NCBI RefSeq assembly: GCF_038502225.1
Contig: NC_091357.1
Coordinates: 5,640,000 to 5,703,999, forward strand
From: Cherax quadricarinatus
Lineage: Eukaryota > Arthropoda > Malacostraca > Decapoda > Parastacidae
Length of the DNA stretch: 64,000 nt
Direction: 5' to 3'
This document shows positions 9,906-21,796 of this stretch, in pieces. The position numbers were made by a program, and so were the translations under genes. Within the stretch, counting starts at the first letter, position 1, and the number at the start of each line of letters is the position of its first letter. A model generated the notes under the pieces. The model was not told the DNA's origin and ran no database searches. It was given only the letters and a program-made list of their open reading frames with translations.

Positions 9906-9959
9906 TTACCTAAGGGCAGTCCAATGTATAGGAAATCTCTTTACTGATGCAAGTATTTG

Positions 9960-10075
9960 AGGCTACCCACACCTTTCCTCGGATCAAACTAACTCCCTTT
10001 CATTCTCTAAGCGTTGTGTAGTCCCTATGAGTTTAGAGCTTCCTCGTTAAATTAATAACTGATTTTAGATGTATT
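9960..10075 (+). repeat. Dispersed repeat fragment (related to 31985-32045)
   Basis: The phrase CCCTATGAGTTTAGAGCTTC resembles the reverse complement of GAAGCTCTAAACTCGTAGGG at 31993-32012. Only a short relation is visible. Confidence 0.35.
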
Positions 10076-10797
10076 TCGGTCGCTGAACCATCCCAGAAAG
10101 GTATCCCGTATTGCACAACTCCAGCCCTCTCTACCTTAGTGCACGTGATAGGAATAGTGCAGAGTGCGGCATAAATTTCTATTGCAGTTAAACATTAGCA
10201 TTCAAGATTGGAAGTGAATAAGAAGAGGCACTCTCAGGATTATCACATGGAAACTAATACCTAATTGTTCAATAAATATGATAAATTAGGTCACACATCG
10301 CAAAGCTGATTCAGACCTTGCAAACACTTTGTTTTGAAGCCAGACTGAGGAGGCATTCTCTTGTTATCACAGGGAGAACAGTATCCTAAAATATATCAGC
10401 TCGTTAAGTTTGAAGCCGCTCCGAAGTTACATTATGAAGTTATCAGAGTTTAAGTATTGAAGTAAATAAGACAAAGCACTCGGAAATTATCGCATATAAA
10501 CCAATATTTCAATTTTCCAGATTTCTCTCAAAAAGCGAATTGGGATCTAAACGGACCAAACCAATAAAACATTTTCCTCTACGACTGACTTATGTTTAAT
10601 ATTGAAGTACATATACACGTAATATGTTTTATTTAGGTTTCGGCTACATAACACAAACTTGTTGCAATTGTCTTGAGGGAACAGAAAGTTGTGGTTGAGC
10701 GGAACAAACTATCGAATAGAGTCAGTGAAGCGAGATGTTTGGGTAGCTTTTAAATAGATTGGATAGATACATGAGTGTGAATTATTGTATAATTGTA

Positions 10798-11170
10798 CTG
10801 ACAAGTTGATGGAGTAGACACATGTTCAACATCCGGGAAACTTTATTTTGAAGACTTTCCCCAACCAGTGACTTTTTCAATCTATTACAGATATATATAC
10901 ATAGAAGACAGTGGAGGATGAGATAATCAGTCCCGTAACCTTGAAGCTGTTCAGTATCTTAGTCATGACTGCGAAGCAGAGGCAGGAAGATGGACACTAA
11001 TGCTGGAGTTAGACGAAGTGCAGTAGTTGAGGGCAGCGTTACTGGTGGGCGGGATCATCCATCACCCGTATTTTATCTTCCGTCGAATTAAAAAAGTTCT
11101 TGATTGGCTAAGCATATCCAAAATAAAGTTATCCAGGTGTTACCGGTGTTTAATTCTTCAACTTGATTTA
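10798..11170. mobile_element. Palindromic Penelope-type element 3, degenerate
   Basis: The left end ACTGACAAGTTGATGGAGTA and right end GTGTTTAATTCTTCAACTTG are remnants of the family arms, with blocks AACTTTATTTTG (left) and AAATAAAGTTATCCAGG (right). The hammerhead core and stem II are no longer readable (AACCAGTGACTTTTTCAAT). It is older than elements 1 and 2. Confidence 0.55.
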
Positions 11171-11696
11171 ATACGTGTCTGACCAAACAACGTTATGGAA
11201 TCTTGATACAGACGATATCTTCTCCTATCTGTGTCTTAACTTTTCTTTGCTAAGCGATCAGGAGCACGAATCCTCAGGGCTTTTAATAACCTCGTGGTAA
11301 CACTTTTCTTCTGGTCTTCGTGGAATGTGAAATAGTGAATATATTTGACTGTGTTAGTTTCCTGTAGATCGTGAATTCTAAGTTGATGTTCCTCCGTTTG
11401 GTAAGTTTATCTAAAAGAGGGAGATGTCCATCATTTTCTTATTCGACAGAACCCACCAAAGCAGAAGATGGGAAAGGCAAAGAAAAAGATAATGCAGAAG
11501 ACAAATGAAATGGGAGGAGAGGAGGCGGTTAGGTCACGGGTGTTCTGTAGTTAAGAGTATTTGATAACGTACTAGGAAAACCAGACATGAACAGAAAAAT
11601 CAAAGATTCCTCTTAGGAAAGTTGTATATAAAAGCTGCTTCAACAAGACGGCCTTTTTTCAAGGTCAGAGGAAGGGTAGATAGTTCTAGCAGACGG
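11171..11696. other. No gene seen
   Basis: Mixed-composition sequence, purine-rich at 11450-11530. No motif, repeat or frame I can support. Confidence 0.5.
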
Positions 11697-11800
11697 GCAG
11701 CAGGTGTAAGGAAACACACCCAACGTTTCCACCCATGCCGGGGACTGTACCACGGACCCTCGGTATGCAAGGCAAGTGCGCTATCAACCAAGCCACAGTA
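11697..11800 (-). mobile_element. tRNA-derived SINE head (minus)
   Basis: The reverse complement reads GGTTGATAGCGCACTTGCC, then TGGTACAGTCCCCGGCATG (a degraded B box), then GTTTCCTTACACCTGCTG. The same module order is seen in the plus-strand SINE at 11903. Only the head and the first part of the body remain. Confidence 0.6.
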
Positions 11801-11902
11801 GATTGTCCAAGTAGGATTTAAACAACATTTAGGAGATGCTTCGTGACAACAGTTTTGAAACAAGAGGCAAAAAGGAAAAATTTCTGCATCATAATAAAGG
11901 TG

Positions 11903-12203
11903 GTTCATGGCCTTGTAAGCAAAGCTTGCTTCACACGCTGAGTGTCCGGGTTCGATTCCTGGTAAATGCGGAAACATTGGGCGTGTTTCCTTACACCTGT
12001 TGTCCCTGTTCATCCATCAGTAAAATAGGTACCTGGGTGTTAGTCGACTGGTGTGGGTCGCATCCTGGGACAAAATTGACCTAATTTGCCCGACATGCTC
12101 AACATAACAAGCGGCTTTCTATATAGTAGTATGTCATTGATGTCAGCTAGACCTGTATACCTTGTACATGTACTTGTAGAAATAAAGATATTTTTATTAT
12201 TAA
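11903..12203 (+). mobile_element. tRNA-derived SINE
   Basis: The A-box-like TGGCCTTGTAAG at 11908-11919 and an exact B box GGTTCGATTCC at 11949-11959 form a tRNA-related RNA polymerase III promoter. Then comes the conserved body GTTTCCTTACACCTGTTGTC, GGTACCTGGGTGTTAGTCG and GTGGGTCGCATCCTGGGACA, and an A/T-rich tail with AATAAAGATATTTTTATT. This is a SINE type I associate with decapods. It faces the partial copy at 11697-11800 (inverted pair). Confidence 0.75.
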
Positions 12204-14000
12204 TAGGATGGTGTGATCCCTGACATAACAGAAAAGAACATTGTTGGTGTCTCCAAGGCGAACACTTATTTTGTGCTCTTTATCCTCCATAAAAAGAGAG
12301 GCCAAATTCACCAAAGGACAGGAAAAGGAGGAAATTGAGCAGACTCTGGAAACCTCAGTGATGATTGTGAACAAGATTAGTGTGAAGGGTATTAGTCTGA
12401 CGAAGAACCTATTTGGTAGCTAGAAGAAGGTGGGTATCAAAGTTCTGAAGATTAGAAATATAGGGAAGGCAAAGAATAGGAGATTTCACCGGGGAAATAT
12501 GTCTGGGGAAGAGAAAGTCCGTTTAGCATGAAAGTAGGCAGTTTATGAAATCGGGAAGGTAGCCAAGGTGCGAGAAAACGAGTTGCGAATAGTGGAAATT
12601 GCACAAGTCAAGAAATTTTAGGTCATAGATGCGGAGGACTCGAAGGAAGAGGAAAAACAAGAGCCTATTTCTTGATAGAGGATGATAAGAAAAGTAGTGA
12701 ATATACATCTCACTGTACATAGGCTTGCAGTAGGTGGAAAGAGAAAATCCAGTCACATGACATAAACATCAAGAAATTGAAGCAGAGAATTAGATTCCCA
12801 TTCAGCTTTGAATTTGATAGAAGGGCCAAAGAGCAAAGACATAATCTAAAGAGAGAAGCCAGAGTGAAGAACCAACCCTAATAGTAAGAAGCAGGATTGT
12901 TTTGAAATATTTCATATAAATGTTATCAAGAACAGGTGACAGAGGAGAACCCATAACACCAGAAGTTCGAGATTAGAAATTACCTCGAAAAAGTTAATCC
13001 ACACAAAGGTGAATTAAATCAAGAAAGACATCAGTGGTGGATAGAGAGATGAAGTAACCCTTCATTGGCCTTCAATCTGCAAAGATTGACATCAAGAGGA
13101 ACGGTAACGAAGAGAGATTCGACGTCAAGACTTTACATCTGACGGGACGGTTGTTCTAATACGTTCCATGAAATCTTGTATGTGGGGGAGGTGAGCAGGG
13201 GAAAAAAAAGAGCCAGTGAAAGGAGTGAGTTTTCGCCAACCAGTAGGCAAGTGGATAAGAGACAGAACGTCTAGAGGAAATAATGGGACATAGAGGATTG
13301 TGGGTTTAGGAAGGCCATAAAAATGAGGTAGAGGGTGACATATAACACGGAAACATTGCATAAGATCACAGTCAGGAGGACAGAAATTAGAGATAGCACC
13401 AAGATTCGGGTTAAAAGTTCTCTTGATGTAATCAAGAGTGTTGGAAGGAGTGTAGGTGTGAGAGTCACGGAACAGAGATTCAACTTTTCCGAGGTGATCC
13501 TCACTATCAAGGATAACCACTGAATATCCTTTTGTCAGAAGGAAGGATAGCGATAATATTGGATCTAAGAAATGTAAAGACAAGGTGATAGTGACAGGGA
13601 TGAGAGCACCGTGAAGGGATACTTTTGAGAGCTAGATTGGCAAAAGGAATCAAATTAGCTAACTAAATCATTGCCAGTACGAGGGAAAGGTGAAATGGCA
13701 AAGGAAGGACCAAAACTTTGAAGTTCAAATTGATGTTGGGATAGTGTGACCGTGGAAAGATAAATAGCACAGGCAGAGGGAGAATTTGGACCAGAGACTG
13801 ATCGAGTTAAGCCAGTGTAGTTTGTTCTGTAAAGTAGTAGAGTGTAGGCCCGAATTAAGGCTAGCAGTATTGTGAAAACTGGTAGAGAGAAGGCTACAAA
13901 GATTATTTAGGAGGAAGAAAATAAATAAAGCACGTTGACGATGGGTACTAAAACAGATCGAAGAAAGCGTTGAAGTTGCTCCATTGCTCACCATATCTGT
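12204..14000 (-). pseudogene. Penelope-like retroelement RT, copy 1
   Basis: Minus-strand relic of a telomerase-type RT. In order: HFYGLPKP (13301-13326), matching the YGLPK motif; LDVESLFVTVPLDV (13088-13129), motif A with the catalytic Asp; and MGSPLSPVLD (12925-12954), the MGSPLSPVLA-type motif B of Penelope RTs. A TGA at 13125-13127 overlaps motif A, so a one-base indel there breaks the frame, and further indels follow. The region upstream of YGLPK (13330-14000) is probably the N-terminal part. A catalytic DD box and GIY-YIG domain were not recognised with confidence. Dead copy. Confidence 0.75.
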
Positions 14001-14174
14001 TCCACGTCATGGTCTTATGTTCAATGATGTGGATGCTTTCTCCAAGTATTCCATATATAAGCTGGGTAAAATTGATGGAAGAGGACTGCTCAGGCGACAT
14101 TCACTTTTTGTGTGTACAAATCCGACTGTGAATACAAAATGTCGGTTGAGATTTACAATTTATTCTGTGAGATG

Positions 14175-14450
14175 ATATTATTACATGGAAGCGAGTATCG
14201 ATCTTGGTGTGGTAGACGTTGAGTCTGTAGAAAGCTTAGTACAATAGCCACTGGAACACAAGTGAAAAGAGATACTATGTCTAAGCTGACCATTTTCATC
14301 GATGTAATATTGGCAGTGTTTGATGTTAGTGTTTGAGAAAATACTCACAGAATGTGACAATTTGCTCAACTATTTGGTGAGAGCATAGACACAACCTGTG
14401 CTCGAGATGATGAGACGTTAAGGTTCGTCTTTGTGTATTTTAGGTAGACA
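14175..14450 (-). pseudogene. Penelope-like retroelement RT, copy 2 fragment
   Basis: Minus strand: LPKIHKD (14427-14447), IISSTGCVYALTK shortly after, SNTNIKH near 14325, and LDIVSLFTCVP (14252-14284), the motif A of Penelope RTs. The pieces are in different frames. It lies head-to-tail with copy 1 in the same orientation but is a different, more canonical lineage (LPKIHK against GLPKP). Confidence 0.75.
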
Positions 14451-14706
14451 ATAAAAGTATGTTAGTGATTTACCATACTGAATTTGGTTCTTATTTATCT
14501 GTCTTGTCTGTTGTCTTCTTGTATAAATTTGAGTTTCTTATGATATTTTTTTTCCAGCTTTACGTAGGATTTGTGATGTAGAATGAAGTTACTAATACAG
14601 ATAATATTACCATGTTACACCGACTCGGGACATGTGAGAGTACGCTTAACTTGATGAATTACTTAGACATGCTGAGAGACAAACATAACCCCTTAAACCC
14701 GATATA
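14451..14706. other. No gene seen
   Basis: AT-rich spacer between the Penelope fragment and the AC tracts. Confidence 0.5.
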
Positions 14707-14930
<224 letters not shown>

Positions 14931-15029
14931 GGGCAGACACTCATAGAAGCTTTAGACCCTAGTAGCAATTTCCGCTTTTTATAACCCAGAATTACTGGTA
15001 TGTATTAACAGTATCTCCCCCTCATACAC

Positions 15030-15290
<261 letters not shown>

Positions 15291-15435
15291 CTGTAAGTAC
15301 GTGCGGGTCAAGTCCCAGGAGGTTGGGGGTCAGGTCACAAGAAGTTGTGGGCAGCCAAGGACCACTGAGACTACATTACAACGCACAAGCCACCTACCTT
15401 TCAGCACATAATAAACCCACACATAATTTCACACA

Positions 15436-15437
15436 AA

Positions 15438-15470
<33 letters not shown>
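15436..15470. repeat. (AC)n microsatellite
   Basis: AC tract followed by a C-rich run (15480-15555) upstream of LINE-A ORF1. Confidence 0.95.
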
Positions 15471-15472
<2 letters not shown>

Positions 15473-15637
15473 GTACTCGTTCACCCTCCCCCTCCCCACC
15501 CCTCCCCACTCCTCTCCCACATAGCCACAGTTCCTCCACTACTTCCCCCCCCCCACACACTCTGACATACACACTACTAACATAACATACAGAACTACAT
15601 AGGTTTCCCACTCTGAGGCAATCAGGATAAAACAAAA

Positions 15638-16600
15638 ATGGGTTGCCAGAGAGCAACAAGAAAAACCAAGGGACAGGAGGAGGAAGCTGCAAAGGAAGAT
15701 TGGGCAGCAGAGCTCATAACAAGGGATCATGAATGGGAAAAGAAACTAGAAGAACTTAGCATGAGAATGGAAGAGAGGATATATATGGAAAGCAGGAAGT
15801 GGGAGGTGCATGTCAAAGCAGCAGAGGCTAAGATACAGAGTTTAGAAGAGGAACTGAAAAATCTGAAACAGCCTAAAGAACTAAAGAACATTTTGGGATT
15901 GACAACAGAGACTGCTACCTCAGCCACAAATAAGGGGACAGTAGGGAAAGAAGGAGCACAACTGCATGGAGAGGCTCTATCAGAGGAGTCTGTGGTAAAT
16001 GAAAGAGCTAAGCTTTATGTGGAGGCCCTAACAGACAACAGAGCCCAAGGAAAGCCGAGAAGGGAAAATGACAGGCCACTGAGCCCAAGTACATTAGCCA
16101 GTGAAACTGAAGAAAGGAAAGCTGCAGTGGAGGAAACCAAATTAAATGAGGGGATACACAGGGATATGCAGTGGGAGAATGAAAGGGTGAGGTAAGTCTT
16201 TGTGTATGGGCTCCAGGAAGTTGAAGGGGAAACATATGAAGCAAGAAAACAAGAGGGAAAAAAAGCAATTGAAAGCATCATGAAAGCAATAGGAGAAGAC
16301 GACATGACCCAGCTGGAAAATTTTCGGAGAATAGGGGGGTTTGTAAAAAAAAGAACCCGGCCAGTGAAAGTGACCTTCAAGGCAGAAGTGACTCGGAACA
16401 GGATCCTGCAGGAGAAAGCACGATTAAGGGACATGCTGGCATACAGGAAGGTGTATATCGACTGCGACAGAACACAAGAAGAAAGGCAGAAACTGAGAGA
16501 GATGGTACAAAGGCGAAAGGAAAGAGAGGGGATGGAGAAGACAGGAGATCCCAGACCCAGGAAGAAGATCAAATACAGCCTCCCTCACAACTTCCTATAG
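15638..16600 (+). pseudogene. LINE-A ORF1 protein, one internal stop
   Basis: A 320-codon frame from ATG 15638 to TAG 16598-16600, with one premature in-frame TAA at 16193-16195 (codon 186). Residues about 20-75 are Glu/Lys-rich with heptad-like spacing (WEKKLEELSMRMEER), a probable coiled coil for trimer or oligomer formation. Residues about 190-300 (VYGLQEVEG, FRRIGGF, RPVKVTFKAEVTRNRIL, VYIDCDRTQEER) resemble the RRM-like RNA-binding part of LINE ORF1 proteins. Expected role: RNA-binding chaperone of the element's RNP. There is no zinc knuckle. The stop codon at 16598 lies in the same frame as ORF2. Confidence 0.75.
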
Positions 16601-19600
16601 AAGCCTCCCAACCAGGTCAACCCCAGTGCAACCACTCTAAATCAAAACACCCATGCCACATCCAATGTCCCCACCCACTACATTACAAACTCCACCCCCA
16701 CAGCAACAACCCATAGTTCCTTACCAGGTCTCCCACTTCCCCAACCCCAATACACCTCCCCGACCACAGTCTTAGAAAAGAAGTTGAAGGTGTGGTATAC
16801 AAATGCAGATGGAATAACAAACAAGTATGAGGAGTGGCACGAAAGAATCAAGGAGACATTCCCAGACCTAATAGCACTCACAGAAACAAAACTCGCCAGA
16901 ATAATAACAGATTCAATCTTTCCATCCGGATATCAAATCCTCAGGAAAGACAGAGGGAGGAGAGGGGGAGGAGGAGTTGCACTGCTCATTAAAAACCAGT
17001 GGGGTTTTGAGAAAATGGAAGGAATGGATGGCACGGGCGAAAGGGACTACTTAGTAGGAACAATCCAGTCTGAGGGACATAAGGTGATAATTGCAGTAAT
17101 GTACAACCCACCACAGAACTGCAGGAGGCCAAGAGAAGAATATGATGAGAGCAACAGAGCAATGATCGACACACTAGCCGAGGTGGCCAGGAGAGCACAC
17201 ATGGGGGGAGCAAAGTTACTAGTTATGGGTGATTTCAATCACAAGGAGATTGACTGGGAAAACCTGGAGCCCCATGGGAGTCCCGAAACATGGAGAGCCA
17301 AGATGATGGATGTGGTACTGGAAAACCTCATGCATCAACATGTTAGAGACACTACCAAAGAGAGAGGAGAGGATGAACCAGCAAGACTGGACCTTGTATT
17401 CACCTTGAGTAGTTTGGACATCGAGGGTATCATGTATGAAAGGCCCCTGGGAGCTAGTGATCATGTGGTTCTGTGCTTTGACTACATAGTTGAGCTCCAA
17501 GTGGAGAGAGTAGCAGGAATAGGCTGGGAAAAACCAAACTACAAAAGGGGGGAACTACTCAGGCATGAGGAACTTCCTTCAAGACCTTCAGTGGGAGAGG
17601 GAACTGACAGGAAAACCAGTACAAGAAATGGACTATGTGGCAACAAAATGCAAGGAGGCAGAGGAGAGGTTTGTTCCCAAGGGAAACAGAAATAATGGGA
17701 AGAACAGAACGAGTCCTTGGTTCACCCAAAGGTGTAGGGAGGCAAAAACTAGGTGTACTAGAGAATGGAAAAGGTACAGAAGACAGAGAACTCAGGAAAA
17801 TAAAGAGATTAGCCGAAGAGCCAGAAACGAATATGCACAGATAAGAAGGGAGGCTCAGAGACAATATGAAAATGACATAGCATCAAAAGTAAAGACTGAC
17901 CCGAAGCTGTTGTACAGCCACATCAGGAGGAAAACAACAGTCAAGGACCAGGTAATCAGACTGAGGAAGGGTGATGGGGAATTCACAAGAAACGACCGAG
18001 AGGTATGTCGGGAGCTCAACACAAGATTTAAAGAGGTATTTACAGTGGAAACCAGTAGGACTCCAGGAAATCAGAACAGGGGGGCACACCAGCAAGTGCT
18101 GGATGAGGTACATATAACCAAGGAGGAGGTGAAGAAGCTGCTACGCGAACTTGACACCTCAAAGGCGGTGGGACCAGACAACATCTCTCCATGGGTCCTT
18201 AAAGAGGGAGCAGAGATATTGTGTGAGCCATTAACAAAGATCTTCAACACATCATTTGAAACTGGGCAACTCCCTGAGGTATGGAAAATGGCAAATGTAG
18301 TCCCAATTTTTAAAAAGGGAGACAGTCATGATTCACTAAATTACAGACCTGTATCACTAACGTGTATAGTATGCAAGGTCATGGAGAAGATCATCAGGAG
18401 GAGAGTGGTGGAGCACCTGGAAAGAAACAAGTGTATAATTGACAACCAGCACGGTTTCAGGGAAGGAAAATCCTGTGTCACAAACCTACTAGAGTTTTAT
18501 GACAAGGTGACAGAAGTAAGACAAGAGAGAGAGGGGTGGATCGACTGCATATTTTTGGACTGCAAGAAGGCCTTCGACACAGTTCCTCACAAGAGGTTAC
18601 TGCAAAAGCTAGAGGATTAGGCACACATAACAGGAAAGGCACTGCAATGGATCAGACAATACCTGACAGGGAGGTAACAACGAGTCATGGTACGCGACGA
18701 GGTGTCAGAGTGGGCGCCTGTGACAAGTGGGGTTCCACAGGGGTCAGTCCTAGGACCTGTGCTGTTCTTGGTATATGTGAACGACATAACGGAAGGGATA
18801 GACTCAGAAGTGTCCTTGTTTGCAGATGCGAAGTTAATGAGAAGAATCAAATAGGATGAGGATCAGGCAGGACTACAAAGAGACCTGGACAGGCTACAAG
18901 CCTGGTCCAGCAACTGGCTCCTTGAATTTAACCCCGCCAAATGCAAAGTCATGAAGATTGGGGAAGGGCAAAGAAGACCGCAAACACAATACAGTTTAGA
19001 TGGCCAAAGACTGCAAACCTCACTCAAGGAAAAAGATCTGGGGGTGAGTATAACACCGAACATATCTCCTGAGGCGCACATCAATCAGATAACTGCTGCA
19101 GCATATGGGCGCCTGGCAAACCTACGGATAGCGTTCCGATACCTCAGTAAGGATTCGTTTAAGACTCTGTATACCATTTACGTCAGGCCCATACTGGAGT
19201 ATGCAGCACCAGTTTGGAACCCACACCTAGTCAAGCACGTCAAGAAATTAGAGAAAGTGCAAAGGTTTGCAACAAGACTAGTGCCAGAGCTACGGGGATT
19301 GTCCTACGATGAAAGGTTGCGGGAAATCGGCCTGACGACACTGGAGGACAGGAGGGTCAGGGGAGACATGATAACGACATATAAAATACTGCGCGGAATA
19401 GACAAGGTGGACAAAGACGGGATGTTCCAGAGAAGGGACACAGACACAAGAGGTCACAATTGGAAGTTGAAGACTCAGATGAATCAAAGGGATGTTAGGA
19501 AGTATTTCTTCAGTCATAGAGTAGTCAGGCCGTGGAATAGCCTAGAAAGTGACGTAGTGGAGGCGGGAACCATACATAGTTTTAAGGCGAGGTATGATAG

Positions 19601-19631
19601 AGCTCATGGGGCAGGGAGAGAGAGGACCTAG
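16601..19631 (+). pseudogene. LINE-A ORF2: APE endonuclease plus reverse transcriptase
   Basis: About 1010 codons in two frames. Endonuclease, 16790-17500: YTNADG, LTETK, VMGDFNHKEIDW (GDFN at 17228-17239), RLDLVFT, and GASDHV at about 17450, so the catalytic set appears complete. One extra G in the run at 17547-17552 shifts the frame. The second frame starts around NYSGMRNF and holds the linker (WFTQRCREAK), RT finger (SKAVGPDNISPWVL, WKMANVVPIFKKGD, NYRPVSLT), motif A (IFLDCKKAFDTVPHKRL, 18555-18605), motif B ([11 protein letters not shown], about 18730) and motif C. Motif C is FAD-A at 18819-18830, one Asp short. In-frame stops are at 18618 (TAG), 18675 (TAA) and 18852 (TAG). The C-terminal domain (18855-19631) is open. 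There is no in-frame ATG between the ORF1 stop and the endonuclease. Confidence 0.88.
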
Positions 19632-19705
19632 TAGCAATCAGCGAAGAGGCGGGGCCAGGAGCTGTGACTCGACCCCTGCAACCACAAATAGGTGAGTACA
19701 CACAC

Positions 19706-20377
19706 ACACACCAAACCTGACCTCTCTTCCATACCTTAAACTGCCTCCTCTCCCTTACACCCACAACCCTTCACTCTCTACCCACACATAGTCCTTCCCT
19801 CTCCCCCATACAATCCCTCTGTCTCCACAACACAATCCCTCCCTCTCCTCCACTCCAAATCCCACAAACCCCTCCCTCGCACAATCCTTCCCTTTCTTCC
19901 CCCACACAAAATCCCCCTCACCCCCTCACACACTCACACGAAGTGGAAAAACTTGTGCTTCCCTTCTGTTAATGAAAAACTTTACGAGGGGTGACATCCT
20001 CCGTCAAGTATGTATCTCAGGTATTGGCTCTGAGAAGCGCCACTCTCTAACATTCATTGTAAGAGCGACACTAGCCAGCACCGTGGCTAATAAACCACCA
20101 GCAGTGTGCAACACACAGACAACCAACATGCTGACAACACCAGGAAAAGGAGGAGGAACAGTAGAAGGGAATCAATTCCTGTATGAGTGTAAATGAATAA
20201 ATTTGGTGGATTCATAAGCCAAAATAAACTCTTACATACGACATAGATATGACTAAATCATTGTCAGACTAAGACAAGACTCCAATCTGCTCATTGTACA
20301 TCAAAGTACAGTACTGTACTAAATTTATGTGCTAGGTACGCAGTCTTGAGGATCGACCTATTTCTGCAATGATTTGT

Positions 20378-20381
<4 letters not shown>
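19706..20381. other. No gene; pyrimidine-rich then mixed
   Basis: Bases 19710-19950 are C/T-rich with repeated CCCTCCCTC-like words. The rest has no recognisable content. Confidence 0.5.

Positions 20382-20460
<79 letters not shown>
20382..20460. repeat. (TA)n microsatellite
   Basis: About 39 perfect TA dinucleotides. It lies next to a partial copy of the TA-flanked inverted-repeat element. Confidence 0.97.
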
Positions 20461-20462
<2 letters not shown>

Positions 20463-20529
20463 GTTACAAAAAATCGTGAAAAAGCGACACAAAACTAAGG
20501 GGGAAGTTGAAAGATAACTCCTCCCCGTA

Positions 20530-20720
20530 TATATGTCGTGCCGAATAGGTAAAATTTGCGATTTTGGCTTAAACAGCAACGCTCTTCTTGCCGAATAAGG
20601 CAAGTAGAAATTTGTGTATGCAATAATTTCGCAAAAAACATTCTGAACCTAACAAAAAAAAATATATATTTCGTTGTGTTTCTTTTGTTAAATTATTTTA
20701 AACTTACCTAAAATATGTTT
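20530..20720 (-). mobile_element. TA-flanked TIR element, partial copy
   Basis: TGTCGTGCCGAATAGG followed by TTTGGCTTAAACAGCAACG and AATTTGTGTATGCAATAATT equals the reverse complement of the right half of the complete element at 45855-46223. The other half is missing. Confidence 0.7.
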
Positions 20721-21440
20721 ATTTTAGATATACAATAGTGCGTGTGACAAATGAAGATGACTAGTAGCGTCTTTAATATCACGAGTGAAGGAGAGGAGTT
20801 TTGAGATCATGCCAGGAAAGGTTAGAGAGATGGGGCAAAGGAGGTGTTTAGTGCTGGGTGCTTGAACATCCTGCAGGCTTGTCTGAGCGCGTTAGATGGG
20901 GGATATGTGAAAGACATTTCTGCTTTTAATTTTTTTTTGTTTTCTTTCTCTTTTTCTCTTAACCATCTTTTTGAGGCACCCTTATCAGCGCCATTGGACT
21001 CTCATACACGTTCCTCCTGAACGTGTATACGGATTTACGCTCTCCTGTGGTCTAATCTTATGTATATCGTTGGTAAGATATACCAACAGGTACGTGAATG
21101 AAGCAGAGTACGCTGGTCATGGTATAAACATCATATTGTGAGCACCTAGTGCCTAATCGACATGTACCTAGAGCAAAATGATAATTATTATCACTCGGGC
21201 CATCCATCCTAGCTCGTGGCTGCTGCTGCTACATGGGCAGGCCAGACATTGTGCCAGGCAGTGTGCGATCAGCTACGTCACCTTCACTTGTTCTAAGACA
21301 GTCTCGTTTCATGACTGAAACCTATTTCATAATTTCACTCTGTCCAGTCAACTCGGTGCTTCCAGTTTACAATACTTTTACCCACGTTGTAGAGATTAAA
21401 ACCAACTACAAGTGTGTATGCACATTAATATGATAAAACT
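20721..21440. other. No gene seen
   Basis: No repeat or frame recognised. A small perfect hairpin ACACGTTC-CTCCT-GAACGTGT lies near 21007-21027. T-rich at 20920-20965. Confidence 0.45.
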
Positions 21441-21445
21441 GGTGT

Positions 21446-21712
21446 AAAATACCGACAAGTTGATGATTACAAAACATGGGCAACAGTTGGACATCTTGTT
21501 GGAACGTTTCGCCTACACAGTAGGCTTCTTCAGTTAAATACAGAGGCAGTAGGTGTAGTAGTCCAAGGTTGATGGACTGATTACATAATCATTTCGCTAC
21601 TACACCTGTTGCTCTTGTATTTGACTGAAGAAGTCTACTGTGTACGCAAAACGTTTCAACAATAAAGATACCCAACTGCTGCACATGTGTCTTAATCATC
21701 ATACACCTAAGG
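21446..21712 (-). mobile_element. Palindromic Penelope-type element 4
   Basis: One-sided tail AAATACCGACAAGTTGATGA at the left, then inverted arms CGTTTCGCCTACACAGTAGG (21505 on) and TCTACTGTGTACGCAAAACG (21633 on), ending AATAAAGATACCCAACTG. The left-arm hammerhead core is intact. The right arm has lost the G of GAAA (GCAAAACG) and one stem II pair. Confidence 0.7.
21507..21533 (-). ncRNA. Hammerhead-like ribozyme core, element 4 left arm
   Basis: Minus strand: CTGAAGA (21533-21527), AGCCTACTGTGTAGGC as stem II, GAAA (21510-21507), then ACG. The seventh core position is A, not U; position 7 is variable in hammerheads. Confidence 0.45.
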
Positions 21713-21796
21713 ATATTTACTCCTTGGTGTGTATAACCTAATTTCTCAGTGCATATGAGTGTGTCGACAGAGGATGGTTGTTTTATAAGCGTCAAG

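Larger units (their letters stand above)
15560..19705 (+). mobile_element. LINE-A copy 6, near full length, inactive
   Basis: The most complete copy: short 5' leader (start uncertain, 15300-15600), ORF1 (15638-16600), ORF2 with endonuclease and RT (16601-19631), a 3' UTR of about 60 bp with GAGGCGGGGCCAGGAGCTGT, and the terminus AAATAGGTGAGTAC followed by AC repeats. Two ORFs, an APE endonuclease, an RT of CR1/Jockey type and a tandem 3' tail rather than poly(A) suggest the CR1/L2 group. It is inactivated by four premature stops, one frameshift and loss of one catalytic Asp. Confidence 0.85.

Noticed and set aside
11903..11975. Functional tRNA gene
   Set aside because: A and B boxes are present, but the sequence continues into a known-type SINE body and the cloverleaf is not maintained.
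12241..12423. Small plus-strand protein
   Set aside because: It lies antisense to the end of the Penelope relic and shows no homology I recognise.
17565..19631. Host reverse transcriptase or telomerase gene
   Set aside because: Motifs ([21 protein letters not shown]), linked endonuclease and repeated copies show a LINE; it also has several stops.
20382..20460. Replication origin (AT-rich)
   Set aside because: A pure TA microsatellite with no other origin evidence.
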